Source of the DNA: Micromonospora sp. WMMA1947
GTDB taxonomy: Bacteria > Actinomycetota > Actinomycetes > Mycobacteriales > Micromonosporaceae
Length of the DNA stretch: 64,000 bases
Assembly: GCF_027497355.1 (NCBI RefSeq)
Contig: NZ_CP114909.1
Coordinates: 2,294,001 to 2,358,000, forward strand
Direction: 5' to 3'
Part shown: positions 1-8,695 of the stretch, one piece after another
How positions within the stretch are numbered: the first letter of the stretch is position 1
Layout of the letters: each line of letters begins with the position of its first letter
Translations under genes and position numbers: made by a program
The notes under the pieces: model-generated
The model's input: only the letters and a program-made list of their open reading frames with translations
What the model was told of the DNA's origin: nothing
Databases searched by the model: none

Positions 1-434
1 TGGAACAGACCGAGCGAGTCGTGGTCGGCGCCCACGCCCTCGTGGGGGAGCGCGAGCGACGCCGGGACGGTGCTGTTGGCGAGGTTGCGCAGCGCTGATT
101 CCTGCATCGCGGTGGCCAGCGCGATCACCCAGCCGCGAGCGGGGAGCTTCATGTCCTGGCCGACCTTGATGATGACCGCGGCGTTGCGCAGCTGACGCTC
201 GCCGTACTCGGCGAAGCGCGGCATGTCGCCGGTCAGGTTCACCTGGTAGGCCGGGTCGCAGTTCAGGGCCGCGAGCTTCGGGTCGTCCTCGTCGCCGCCC
301 AGTTCGGTGAGGAGGAAGGCACCGGCGCCGCCGACACAGCAAAGCAGGGCGAGCACGCTCGTGACGGCGGTGGCGACCACGCCCAGGCGCAGCTTCCGGC
401 GGACCTGCCCGGCGACGGCCGGGCCGGCGGTCAC
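1..434 (-). CDS. VirB1-like cell-wall hydrolase/lysozyme-fold protein, 3' part missing
   Basis: Only the first 144 codons are present; the frame runs off the left edge. Residues 1-20 are basic, then a single hydrophobic segment of about 22 residues (VVATAVTSVLALLCCVGGAG) would anchor it with the rest outside. Further on, the motif ATAMQESALRN followed by GADHDSLGLF resembles the catalytic region of lytic transglycosylase-like proteins found with actinobacterial conjugation-type genes. A role in opening peptidoglycan for the secretion apparatus is inference. The GTG start overlaps the stop of the upstream gene (GTGA), so translation is coupled. Whether a C-terminal NlpC/P60 or M23 domain follows cannot be seen. 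Confidence 0.6.
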   Translation of the reverse strand, partial: MTAGPAVAGQVRRKLRLGVVATAVTSVLALLCCVGGAGAFLLTELGGDEDDPKLAALNCDPAYQVNLTGDMPRFAEYGERQLRNAAVIIKVGQDMKLPARGWVIALATAMQESALRNLANSTVPASLALPHEGVGADHDSLGLF

Positions 435-991
435 GACCGCTCCCAGTCGATCGCGTCCACCAGCCAGGGCCCGTCCGGCGCGACGAGCTCGAGCCGGAGT
501 GTGCCGTTGTCCAGCGGAACCACCGCCTCCACGAAGGACTCGGTACGGGGCCGGAGCGTCGGAGCGCCTGTGGTCCTCCGTGCGGGCACGGTCTCCGGGT
601 CGGCGCCGGTCATCTTCTCGGCCAGCGCCGGGGTGGAGAGCGGTCGCAGGCGGGCCTGCCAGGCGTCGCCGCTGCTGCCCGGCCCGCTCAGCCATGCGGC
701 GGTGAACCGTCCGGCGACCTGCTCCGGCGTGTCCTCGCCCGGCCGGGTCTTCGGCGCGACTGCGGTCGGCGGACTGGCCAGCACGCCGTCGTCACCGGCC
801 TCCGGGTCCGCGGTGCTGATCGGCTGGGTGGGTCGGCTGGTCAGGCCGAGGCCCGGATCGCCGGGTCCGGCGACGAGACGGGCCGCGCCGATCACCCCGA
901 AGACCAGCACGGCGATCATCAGGGCGACGCCGATCCGGGACCGGAGGACCCGGGTGAAGAGGAATTCCAGCGCGCGTCGCACCGGACTCAC
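431..991 (-). CDS. VirB8/TcpC-like single-pass membrane protein
   Basis: 186 aa. A short basic N-terminus is followed by one membrane segment (about residues 20-41, VALMIAVLVFGVIGAARLV), a Pro/Thr-rich linker, and a folded domain from about residue 88. The domain pattern (AGRFTAAWL, a run of W/L positions, P-x-x-x-TG, then LRLELVAPDGPWLVDAIDWE) is what NTF2-like VirB8/TcpC periplasmic domains look like, but similarity is weak and judged by eye. The GTG start overlaps the preceding stop by 4 nt and its own stop overlaps the next start by 4 nt, so it is embedded in the operon. It could instead be an unrelated anchored NTF2-like protein. Confidence 0.55.
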   Translation of the reverse strand: MSPVRRALEFLFTRVLRSRIGVALMIAVLVFGVIGAARLVAGPGDPGLGLTSRPTQPISTADPEAGDDGVLASPPTAVAPKTRPGEDTPEQVAGRFTAAWLSGPGSSGDAWQARLRPLSTPALAEKMTGADPETVPARRTTGAPTLRPRTESFVEAVVPLDNGTLRLELVAPDGPWLVDAIDWERS

Positions 992-2931
992 CGAGCCTCG
1001 GAGCGGATGCGCGGCGCCGGCCGGGCCGGGGCGGTGCCGCGGCCCGCCGAGTCCGGCCGGTAGACGGCGTAGGAGGGCGACTCCTCCGGCACGTCCGGCT
1101 CGGTCCAGGTCGACGGCGCGCGCCGGGGCCGGGGCGTGACGGCGGGACTCCCACCCGGCCGCTCGGGTGTGGGCACCTCCGCCGGCCGTTCCCGCCCGTC
1201 CGGCCGCTCCCGGTCGGCGGGTGTGGCGCTGTGCGCCGGGTCCTCGTGCCGAGCCTCCGGCCGGAGCCTGCGCTGGTCGGCCGTGACGGCGCGGCGCTTG
1301 CCGATCGCCGGTTCGTTGGTGCCGCCGGGCTCGGCCACGTCCAGCCGGGCGGCGATCCGCATGTCCCGGAAGAACCGGCGGTGCCAGGAGCCGGCCGAGC
1401 TGACCGCCTCGCTGCTGTCCTTCCCGCCGAGCTGGGTGATCCGGCGGTACGGCCGCAGCAGCAACCAGCCGACCACCCCGCAGAGCCAGACCAGGACCAC
1501 CTGGAGCCAGCCGGGCAGCGTGGCGGTGTTCATGATCAGGTCGACGGCGAAGAGGTAGATGGCCGCGCCGGTGCCGAAGATGGCGATGTTGAAGACCGCG
1601 GCGACCACCGCGTTCGCCAGCCGCCGGAGGCCGGCGCTGGCCGGGCGCATCAGGCCGACGGTGCCGAGGATCGGTGCGGCGATCACCGCCCACCGGAAGA
1701 TCAGGAAGCCGAGCAGCACCAGCAGTGACGCGGTGAGGTCGAACATGGCGAACAGCACCGAGGCCAGCACCGCGATGAACCCGGCGCCGATCCGATCCAT
1801 GTCCCGGGTGCCCTGGAGGTACTCGTACGCCTCCGGGTCCTCGGTCTTGATCTGTTCGGCGACCTTGGCCCACTGCTGCTGCTTGGCCTTGATGACGACG
1901 TCGCGAGTGGCGGGCTTGGACCGGATGGCTTCCGCCTCGCCCCACGTCAGGGACTTGGCGTCGTACAGGGCGGGGCCGTACTTCTTCGCGGTCTCGCTGT
2001 CCGCCGAGCCGAGCACACCGCGCAGCCAGTTCCGGTAGAGCATCGTCTCGGTCGCCGTGTCACTGGCACGGACGGCGGGTGGCCGCTTGTCGACGCAGGC
2101 GCTCGGGTTCGGCAGCGCGCACTTGTCCGGCGGCACGGTCTTGGAGGAGGGGCCGACCGCGTCGTGTACCACGCCCAGCGTGGTGATCAGCGTGTTGTCG
2201 GCGATGTTCGCGGACTTCACCGGCCAGGCGGCCAGCGCGGTCACCGCCACCATCACCAGCAGCGCCCAGCCCGCGGTGGTCATCGCGTTGCTCATGTCCG
2301 ACTGGCGGGACCGCCAGAGCAGGTAGAGGCCGACCACGCAGACGGTGATGATGCCGAAGACGCTGAACACCTTCTGGTAGACGGCCTTCGTGGCCTGCTC
2401 CACCAGCGGGTCGGCCCAGCTCCACATCGTCCGCGGATCCCAGGCGCGCTCGCGCAGCGCGTTCGAGGCGCCGATCACGGCGTTGGCGAACATGAACTCG
2501 CCGTTGGCGACCATTGTGGTGAACCGGTAGTCCGGATGCAGCACCGAGGAGGCGCAGCCGCCGTCGACGTCGTACGTGTTGTAGCTGTATCCGGCGTACC
2601 CGTAGTCGCTGTAGAGGCCCTTCGGGCCGGGCTCCTTCGCGGAGTCGGGCCGGGACGCGAACCAGCCGGCCAAGCCCGAGTCCGGCGCGGCGGGCACCGG
2701 TGCGTTGCGGCACTCGACCTGGTCCTCGCTGACCGCCTTGAGCTTGCCGACGCAGGACCGGAAGTCGGCCTGCCACTCCTTGGTGGTGCACAGCTCGGCG
2801 CGCGCCTGGGTGACCGGCGCGGCGGCGTACGCGGGTGTGGCCGCCCCGATCACCGGCCAGGAGATCGTGGCCCCGGCGAGTACGCCGAGCGCGAGGAGGA
2901 GCGCCGCAATCCGTGCCCGGGCCCTCGCCAT
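988..2931 (-). CDS. VirB6/TrbL-like polytopic membrane protein
   Basis: 647 aa. An N-terminal signal-like segment (about residues 8-36, ending AYA) precedes a Cys-containing extracellular stretch of about 140 residues. Several membrane segments follow: VFSVFGIITVCVVGLYLLW, AMTTAGWALLVMVAVTALAAW, then a cluster of about five in residues 385-500 including LTASLLVLLGFLIFRWAVIAA. The C-terminal 150 residues are charged, Pro-rich and presumably cytoplasmic. Long multi-span proteins directly after a VirB4 ATPase are typically the VirB6/TrbL channel component. The start lies one base after the stop of the ATPase gene (TGA-C-ATG), indicating coupling. Family assignment rests on topology and context rather than a diagnostic motif. 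Confidence 0.6.
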   Translation of the reverse strand: MARARARIAALLLALGVLAGATISWPVIGAATPAYAAAPVTQARAELCTTKEWQADFRSCVGKLKAVSEDQVECRNAPVPAAPDSGLAGWFASRPDSAKEPGPKGLYSDYGYAGYSYNTYDVDGGCASSVLHPDYRFTTMVANGEFMFANAVIGASNALRERAWDPRTMWSWADPLVEQATKAVYQKVFSVFGIITVCVVGLYLLWRSRQSDMSNAMTTAGWALLVMVAVTALAAWPVKSANIADNTLITTLGVVHDAVGPSSKTVPPDKCALPNPSACVDKRPPAVRASDTATETMLYRNWLRGVLGSADSETAKKYGPALYDAKSLTWGEAEAIRSKPATRDVVIKAKQQQWAKVAEQIKTEDPEAYEYLQGTRDMDRIGAGFIAVLASVLFAMFDLTASLLVLLGFLIFRWAVIAAPILGTVGLMRPASAGLRRLANAVVAAVFNIAIFGTGAAIYLFAVDLIMNTATLPGWLQVVLVWLCGVVGWLLLRPYRRITQLGGKDSSEAVSSAGSWHRRFFRDMRIAARLDVAEPGGTNEPAIGKRRAVTADQRRLRPEARHEDPAHSATPADRERPDGRERPAEVPTPERPGGSPAVTPRPRRAPSTWTEPDVPEESPSYAVYRPDSAGRGTAPARPAPRIRSEAR

Positions 2932-2932
2932 G

Positions 2933-5900
2933 TCACGCCTCCAGATCAGCCAGGACGGTCGGCAGTATCCCGGCGGCCTGGGCGACCGCGGCGGGGGTGG
3001 TGTCCAGGTGCTCCAGCAGCCCGTCGACGTACGACACGTCGACCCGGACCTTCTGCACGCGCCCGTCGACGTCGCGCATGACGAACTCGCGGAAGCCGAG
3101 CCGGTTGGCCGATCCGCTGTCCGCCTGGGAGAGCGAGGCGAGTGTCGCTTCGTACCCGTCGTCGACGGGCACCCGCAGCAGGCGCAGCGCCTCGGAGGCG
3201 ATCTCGCTGTCCTCGGCGATCCGGCCGACGAAGACGGTGGAGACGAGGTTCTGCACGTCGAGGCCGAGGATGTCCTTCGGGTTCTGCGAGGCGACGAGCG
3301 CGGCGAGGTTCCACTTGCGGGAGTCGCGGGCGAGCCGGACCAGGAACGAGCGCCCGGACCGCCAGCCCTCCATGAAGTGCGCCTCGTCGAGGCCGACGAG
3401 TTTCCGGGAGGACATCGAGCCGCCGTAGCAGCGGCGTACGGCGAGCCGGTGCGCGGTGTGCAGCATCGGCAGCGCGAGCGCCTCCTCGGCCGACCAGTAC
3501 TCCCGCTCGATCTTGAGGTCGGGGAGCCGCAGGCCGGCCATGGTGATGACGGTGAGCGCGGCGTCGGCGCCGAGCAGCCCTTCCGGCGGCCGGCCGAAGA
3601 AGAGCATGGCCAGCGGCATCTCGGCGGTGTCGAGCAGCAGGTGGGCCAGCTCGCGGCCGGCGTCGTCGTCGAGCCCCTGGAGACAGGTCACCACGTCGTC
3701 GAGCGTGGAGGTCTCCTCGGCGGGCACCTGGCGTACGGCGTGCCGGAACAGCGTGGCGGTGGACGCCTCCCGGGCCACCTGCGGCGGCACCAGCATCATG
3801 CAGATGTCCTGCACCAGCATCCGGCGCTCGGCGCGGGCGTTCGACACGGCGATCTCGAACTCCCGGTCGCCCGGCGCACCGGCGCCGAACTCGCTGCGCA
3901 GCGGCGTCGGGATCAGCGCGTACGGCGCCAGCGTGCCCTGTTCCGAGCCGGTCAGGTTGAGCACCCGGGAGTACGGGGCCAGCTCGGGCATGGCGCAGAG
4001 CCGGGCCAGCGGCCCGGACGGGTCGAGCAGTGTCACCTGCACGCCGCGCCGCGCGGCCAGGTAGCCGAGCGCGCCGAGCAGCGTCGACTTGCCACCGCCG
4101 GGCTCGGCGACGAAGACGGCGAGGCCGGAGCGCTCGCGTACCTCCATCGGGAAGTGCAGGTCGAGGAAGACCGGCCGGCGGCAGGTGCCGGCGGTACGCC
4201 CGATCAGGTCGCCGCGCCGGTCACCGACTGTGGACGCGGCCTGCGGCAGCGCGGCGGCGAGCAGGTTGACGGGCATGCGCCGGACGTAGCCGGTGTTGGC
4301 GATGGGCTCGCCGGGGATGAACTCGCGGGCCAGCCAGTCCTGGTTCTTCGGGTGCTGGAGCGAGATCCGCAGCTCCCGGGAGTAGAGCTGGATGAGCCGC
4401 CGGGCCCGTTCCAGGCACTCCTCCCGGGTACGGCCGCCGACCGCGATCCGGTGCCAGCCGTGTGCCCGGGCCGAGTCGACGGGCAGACCGGTGGTCATCT
4501 CGTCGCCGATCACCAGCGCGCGCTTGGCCAGTCGTTCCAGCTCCGGCGGCGCGTCGATGCCGTGCTCGGCGTAGTCGAGCTGCTGGGAGCGGATCATCCG
4601 GAGCCGGTGTTCGAGGTTCCGGAACGAGTCGTTGGGGCCGAGGATGTCGACCCGGGTGGACAGCTCCATCGGCCACGGCAGCCGCTCGTGGAAGTGCAGC
4701 CAGGGCTCGTGCCGCTCGGGGATCTCCAGCGGCTCCATCCGGCCGACCGCGAGCACGGCGACGTGGCGCTCCTCGCCGGTCATCCGGTTGACCAGCTTCA
4801 CGGTCGAGCCGTACGGGGTGCGGTAGCGCTCGACCTGCTCGGTGAGGGCCAGCAGGTCGCCGCGTTCCCACCGGCCGTTCGTGATCGGGGACAGGACGCC
4901 GGGCGGCGCCATGCACAGCGCCACCGAGCGGTAGAGCAGCCATTCCAGTTCGGGCGCGGTGACCCGCCGCCCGCGCATGCCGAACGCACCGAGGACCTCG
5001 TCGAACTGCTCGACGGTACGGCTCAGCCGGCGCCGCTCGCCGTCGGCGGTGCCCCGGCCGAACGTGCGCAGCAGGCGCTCGGTGAGCGAGTCGCCGAGCG
5101 ACCGGCGGGCGAACGTGACACCGAGGTACGTCTGGCCCTCGGCGTGGTTGACCGCCATCAGGTGCCGCTGGGCGGCGACCAGGTGATCGGCCCAGCCGGT
5201 GGTGCCCGGCACGTCGGGCAGCGGGGCGGCGGTGTGCGCGTCGATGGTGCGGGCCCACTCGTCGGCCGGGAAGGGCCGGGTGGTGCGGCGCAGGTGCAGC
5301 CGGAACCCGGCCAGTCCGGCGTACTGCTCGGAGATCGCCGAGAGCAGCGCTTCCCGTTCGGCGTCGGGCCGGAACGCCCACCGCACCTCGGGCAGCCAGT
5401 ACCAGGCGGTGACCGTGTTCGGGGTGAAGGTGAGGTGGCCGGCGATCTCGGTGATGGCCAGCTCGACCGACGGGTCCCGGTCGCCGAACTTGATCTTCGG
5501 GGCGCGGACCCGGACCGGCTTGGTCGGCCGGTTGCGGCGCTCCGGCGTGCGCTGCCGGGGCGGCGCCACCTCGCGCTGGGTGGCGCGGCCGACCTCACGG
5601 GACGGTGCCGCGCCGGTCGCGATCGGCTCCGCGGGAGTGACATCCGGTTCCCGGTGGTCGGCGGGAGCGGGTACGGGTGCGGGGATCGGTGGTGGCGGCG
5701 GAAGCACCGGCTCGGGCTCGGCCGGGGGACGGACCGCGGGCAGCCGGTCGCCGGCCTGCTGCGGCACCCGGCTCCGGGAGGGCGGCGGCGGGGCGAGCGC
5801 GGCCGGCGGGTCGGGCAGGGCCGGCTCGACCGGCAGCGGTGCGGGCTCGGGCCGGGGACGGCCGACCGCGCGTACCCCTGGGGCCTGCTCGCGGACCGGT

Positions 5901-6298
5901 GGGTCCGGTTGGGGCCGGGGTGCCGGCTCGATCGGCACGGCGGGCTGGTGCGGGATCGGCAGGGGCTCGCGGCCGACGCCGCGGCGCGGCGGCGCCACCA
6001 CCGGCTCGACCGGCGGGGGCGGCGTGGCGGCGGGTCGCCGCCGGGGCTGCGCGCCGCCGAACAGGTCGAGGAAGGGCGAGTCGATGTCGCCGTCGGGGCG
6101 TACCGGCTCGCGCGGGGTGATCGGTCGCGGCGGCTGGAAGACGCCGACGCGGCTGTGCCCGGGGCTGGTCACGAGCGCGCTGTCGAGGACGACTTCGTCC
6201 AGATCCTCGTCCGGTGGGTAGTCGAACGATCGCGCACGGTTACCGTTGGGCCCGGCCGGGCGCCCGGCCGGGGAACCCGGCGTGGAAGAGCGACTCAT
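2933..6298 (-). CDS. VirB4-like secretion ATPase with long proline-rich N-terminus
   Basis: 1121 aa. The first 260 or so residues are low-complexity Pro/Arg-rich. The conserved region then starts (KPVRVRAPKIKFGDRDPSVELAI), with a FtsK/VirB4-type P-loop AEPGGGKSTLLGAL (Lys about residue 737), a Walker B KLVGLDEAHFMEG (about 965-977) and the VASQNPKDI segment typical of VirB4/TraC sensor regions. VirB4 proteins are cytoplasmic hexameric ATPases that power pilus or channel assembly. It lies between the small VirB3-like gene upstream and the VirB6-like gene downstream, the usual order. The extended N-terminus may be a disordered recruiting segment. No VirD4/TcpA coupling ATPase is in the visible part. 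Confidence 0.85.
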   Translation of the reverse strand: MSRSSTPGSPAGRPAGPNGNRARSFDYPPDEDLDEVVLDSALVTSPGHSRVGVFQPPRPITPREPVRPDGDIDSPFLDLFGGAQPRRRPAATPPPPVEPVVAPPRRGVGREPLPIPHQPAVPIEPAPRPQPDPPVREQAPGVRAVGRPRPEPAPLPVEPALPDPPAALAPPPPSRSRVPQQAGDRLPAVRPPAEPEPVLPPPPPIPAPVPAPADHREPDVTPAEPIATGAAPSREVGRATQREVAPPRQRTPERRNRPTKPVRVRAPKIKFGDRDPSVELAITEIAGHLTFTPNTVTAWYWLPEVRWAFRPDAEREALLSAISEQYAGLAGFRLHLRRTTRPFPADEWARTIDAHTAAPLPDVPGTTGWADHLVAAQRHLMAVNHAEGQTYLGVTFARRSLGDSLTERLLRTFGRGTADGERRRLSRTVEQFDEVLGAFGMRGRRVTAPELEWLLYRSVALCMAPPGVLSPITNGRWERGDLLALTEQVERYRTPYGSTVKLVNRMTGEERHVAVLAVGRMEPLEIPERHEPWLHFHERLPWPMELSTRVDILGPNDSFRNLEHRLRMIRSQQLDYAEHGIDAPPELERLAKRALVIGDEMTTGLPVDSARAHGWHRIAVGGRTREECLERARRLIQLYSRELRISLQHPKNQDWLAREFIPGEPIANTGYVRRMPVNLLAAALPQAASTVGDRRGDLIGRTAGTCRRPVFLDLHFPMEVRERSGLAVFVAEPGGGKSTLLGALGYLAARRGVQVTLLDPSGPLARLCAMPELAPYSRVLNLTGSEQGTLAPYALIPTPLRSEFGAGAPGDREFEIAVSNARAERRMLVQDICMMLVPPQVAREASTATLFRHAVRQVPAEETSTLDDVVTCLQGLDDDAGRELAHLLLDTAEMPLAMLFFGRPPEGLLGADAALTVITMAGLRLPDLKIEREYWSAEEALALPMLHTAHRLAVRRCYGGSMSSRKLVGLDEAHFMEGWRSGRSFLVRLARDSRKWNLAALVASQNPKDILGLDVQNLVSTVFVGRIAEDSEIASEALRLLRVPVDDGYEATLASLSQADSGSANRLGFREFVMRDVDGRVQKVRVDVSYVDGLLEHLDTTPAAVAQAAGILPTVLADLEA

Positions 6299-6347
6299 GC
6301 GACCGCCTCACCCGCGTCGTTCGTCTGCACGGTTGTCGTACGCCCGG

Positions 6348-6710
6348 TCATGCCAGTTCCTCCCGGATCCTGATCCGGCTCGCGACGAGCCGCGGGTCCC
6401 GCTGCTCGGTGGCCGGTTCCCGGGTGCGTCGCCAGTCGGTCAGCGCGGTCCGGATCACCATGCGCGCGGGCCGGTCCGGGTCGACGTACCGGAAGATGAA
6501 CGAGGTCGTCACGATCGCCAGCGAGATCTCCCAGGCGGGGAACAGTTCGACCTGGAGCGTGAACAACCAGTGGATGAACATGTAGAGGGGTACGAGCAGC
6601 ATGAACAGGCCGTACTGGGCGTACGGCAGGTGGACGGGAAGGGTGTACCCGGGCGGCCCCAGATAGACGAGGCGTGCCCGGTAGATGTCGTCGTCGGTGC
6701 GCAGCCGCAT
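6348..6710 (-). CDS. PrgI/VirB3/TcpE-like small membrane protein
   Basis: 120 aa. Two adjacent hydrophobic segments (YGLFMLLVPLYMFIHWLF and VELFPAWEISLAIVTTSFIF, residues about 32-72) are flanked by a short N-terminus and a basic C-terminal tail (RMVIRTALTDWRRTREP). Two-helix hairpin proteins of this length immediately upstream of virB4 are usually VirB3, PrgI or TcpE, which dock the ATPase at the membrane. It starts 14 nt after the upstream gene and ends 49 nt before virB4, consistent with one transcript. The specific subfamily cannot be settled by eye. Confidence 0.6.
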   Translation of the reverse strand: MRLRTDDDIYRARLVYLGPPGYTLPVHLPYAQYGLFMLLVPLYMFIHWLFTLQVELFPAWEISLAIVTTSFIFRYVDPDRPARMVIRTALTDWRRTREPATEQRDPRLVASRIRIREELA

Positions 6711-6724
6711 CGTCGCCCAACGCC

Positions 6725-7039
6725 CTACTCGAAGATCAGGTTGATCAGGTAGTCGCCGACGAAGAAGAGTGTGGCCGCACCGGCGATGAAGGCCAGGCCG
6801 ATGATGGCGATGGCCGAGCTGGTCAGCACCTTCGAGATCTCACCACGGCTGGCACGGCCGATGAAGATCACGCCGAGGACCGCGAGCAGGATCGGCGCGA
6901 TCTTGCTGGCGAAGAAGGTGACGACGTTGTCGGTGTCGATGCCCTTCGGGGCCGGCTCGGCGAGTGGAGTCGACGCCAGGGTGTGGAGCGCGTGGTCGAC
7001 GGCACTGGACGCCGTAGCCATGAGCTCGATGGCGATCAC
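6725..7039 (-). CDS. VirB2/TrbC-like pilin-type small membrane protein
   Basis: 104 aa from a GTG start with GGAGG six bases upstream; a downstream ATG (7021) is in frame but lacks this spacing. About 35 polar residues are followed by two hydrophobic helices (KIAPILLAVLGVIFIGRAS and IAIIGLAFIAGAATLFFVGD) separated by a short charged loop. Short two-helix proteins in first position of such operons resemble VirB2/TrbC pilins. It is the first gene of the minus-strand operon that continues through the VirB3-, VirB4-, VirB6-, VirB8- and VirB1-like genes. Longer N-terminal extensions of the frame into 7040-7327 have no supporting ribosome site. Confidence 0.55.
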   Translation of the reverse strand: MIAIELMATASSAVDHALHTLASTPLAEPAPKGIDTDNVVTFFASKIAPILLAVLGVIFIGRASRGEISKVLTSSAIAIIGLAFIAGAATLFFVGDYLINLIFE

Positions 7040-7397
7040 TGGAAACCTCCCCAAGGTCGCGGCCGGCGGCGCCGCGTTGGTGCAAGTAGGCAAGCCTGGC
7101 GGGATGGTGCTCGTCAGAGACAGCGCCGTCAACGCTGAGTCCGTCACCCACCACGCAGAGTGGTGAGTTTTGGGGGGATTCTTCCCGCTTCGGCCCTCCC
7201 TCCAGGCTTCGCCATCTCGATGCTGGGCAATTCCAAAGCGTACGGCCCGGCCACCTTTGCGACAAGCCGCGAAGAGTGGACCTCCGATGACCCGGATGAC
7301 CGATCGTACACCTGTTCCAATGCGCACGTCAGGGGTGCCGCGTCACGCGCTCGCCCGGCGGCCGGAAGCCCTGCCGGCGAACGGTACTGTCGGGTCC
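7040..7397. promoter_or_regulatory. Divergent intergenic region between T4SS-like operon and fol operon
   Basis: About 358 bases lie between the minus-strand pilin-like start and the folP start. On the minus strand a TTGACG (complement of 7125-7130) could be a -35 for the secretion operon, but no good TAnnnT follows at 17-19 nt. A weak hairpin CACCAC/GTGGTG lies near 7150-7165. AT content is locally higher (7165-7260). If folP begins at an earlier ATG (about 7287 or 7320), part of this region would be coding. No small gene is supported. Confidence 0.4.
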
Positions 7398-8339
7398 GTG
7401 ACCGATCTGGTACGGGCGGAGACCCCGGTGGTGATGGGCGTCCTCAACGTCACGCCCGACTCCTTCTCCGACGGCGGCAGATACGCCGATCTGGACGCGG
7501 CCGTCGCACACGGGGTGCGACTGCGCGGAGAGGGTGCGGACCTGATCGACGTGGGTGGCGAGTCCACCCGGCCCGGCGCCGACCGGGTCGACGCGGAGAC
7601 GGAGACCGCCCGCGTGCTGCCGGTGGTCCGCGAGCTGAGCGCCGCCGGCATCCCGGTCAGCATCGACACCAGCCGGGCCCGGGTCGCCGAGGCCGTGCTC
7701 GCCGCCGGGGCGTACGTGGTCAACGACGTCTCCGGCGGCCTCGCCGACCCGGACATGGCCCGGGTGGTCCGCGACGCCGGCTGCCCCTGGGTGCTCATGC
7801 ACTGGCGGGGGCACTCCCGGGGGATGCGCGAGCTGGCCACGTACACCGACGTGGTGACCGAGGTCCGGGACGAGCTGAGCCGGCGGGTCGACGTCGCGCT
7901 CGCCGCCGGGGTGGCCGCCGACCGGATCATCGTGGACCCGGGCCTGGGCTTCGCGAAGACCGCCGCGCACAACTGGGCGCTCAGCGCCCGCCTGACCGAG
8001 CTGGTCGACCTGGGCTTCCCGGTGCTGTTCGGGGCCAGCCGCAAGTCCTACCTGGGCCGGTTGCTCGCCGACCCGGCCGGCGAACCCCGGCCCACCGCGG
8101 GGAGGGAGGCCGCGACCGTCGCGACGAGCGTCCTCGCCGTCGCGGCCGGCGCCTGGGGGGTACGCGTGCACGACGTCCGTGCCACCGCCGACGCGCTCGC
8201 CGTCTGGCGCGCCACCGGCAGCCCGCGGCTCGCCGGCTCGACCGGCGCACGGCGTACGACAGCGCCGCCCACGGAAGCGGCCACCGGCGGCGCACGGCCG
8301 GCGGAAGCGACCACCGGCACGAGCGGAGACGACAGATGA
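7398..8339 (+). CDS. folP: Dihydropteroate synthase
   Basis: About 313 aa from GTG 7398. It joins pABA to dihydropterin pyrophosphate in folate synthesis; cytoplasmic. Diagnostic motifs are VMGVLNVTPDSFSDGG near the N-terminus, DVGGESTRPGA, SIDTSRA, NDVSGG, DPGLGFAKT, FGASRKSYLG and, near the end, VRVHDV. The last 40 residues (TTAPPTEAATGGARPAEA) are an Ala/Thr-rich tail beyond the family core. The start is uncertain: GTG 7398 places the core a few residues in, as in other actinobacteria, while ATGs at 7287 and 7320 would add an unconserved leader. The stop overlaps the folB start (ATGA). Confidence 0.95.
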   Translation: MTDLVRAETPVVMGVLNVTPDSFSDGGRYADLDAAVAHGVRLRGEGADLIDVGGESTRPGADRVDAETETARVLPVVRELSAAGIPVSIDTSRARVAEAVLAAGAYVVNDVSGGLADPDMARVVRDAGCPWVLMHWRGHSRGMRELATYTDVVTEVRDELSRRVDVALAAGVAADRIIVDPGLGFAKTAAHNWALSARLTELVDLGFPVLFGASRKSYLGRLLADPAGEPRPTAGREAATVATSVLAVAAGAWGVRVHDVRATADALAVWRATGSPRLAGSTGARRTTAPPTEAATGGARPAEATTGTSGDDR

Positions 8340-8695
8340 CCGACCGGATCGAACTGACCGGCCTGCGCGCGCACGGCCGCCACGGCGTCTACGACTTCGA
8401 GCGCGCCCAGGGACAGGAGTTCGTGGTCGACGCGGTGCTCGAACTCGACCTCGGCCCGGCCGCGCGCTCGGACGAGGTGAGCGACACCGTGCACTACGGC
8501 GAACTGGCCGAACGTCTGGTCGCGGTGATCACCGGCGAGCCGGTGAACCTGATCGAGACGCTCGCCGGCCGGCTGCTCGCGGTCTGCCTGGCCGAGCCGC
8601 TGGTGGCCGCCGCCACGGTGACCGTGCACAAGCCGGAGGCCCCGATCCCGCACGCCTTCCGGGACGTGGCGGTCACGATGCGGCGTACCCGATGA
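8336..8695 (+). CDS. folB: Dihydroneopterin aldolase
   Basis: 119 aa, the normal length. It converts dihydroneopterin to hydroxymethyldihydropterin plus glycolaldehyde. Family features: IELTGLRAHGRHGVYDFER at the N-terminus, DTVHYGELA, LIETLAGRLL, and VTVHKPEAPIPHAFRDVAV at the C-terminus with the catalytic Lys and the pterin-binding region. ATGA overlaps couple it to folP before and folK after. Confidence 0.97.
   Translation: MTDRIELTGLRAHGRHGVYDFERAQGQEFVVDAVLELDLGPAARSDEVSDTVHYGELAERLVAVITGEPVNLIETLAGRLLAVCLAEPLVAAATVTVHKPEAPIPHAFRDVAVTMRRTR

Noticed and set aside
2705..6373. A 1222-codon plus-strand open frame antisense to the VirB4-like gene
   Set aside because: The minus-strand frame encodes a recognisable ATPase with Walker motifs; the antisense product has none.
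1..7039. Integrated conjugative plasmid or prophage
   Set aside because: No integrase, excisionase, replication gene, tRNA att site or direct repeat is visible in the window; it cannot be excluded beyond the left edge.
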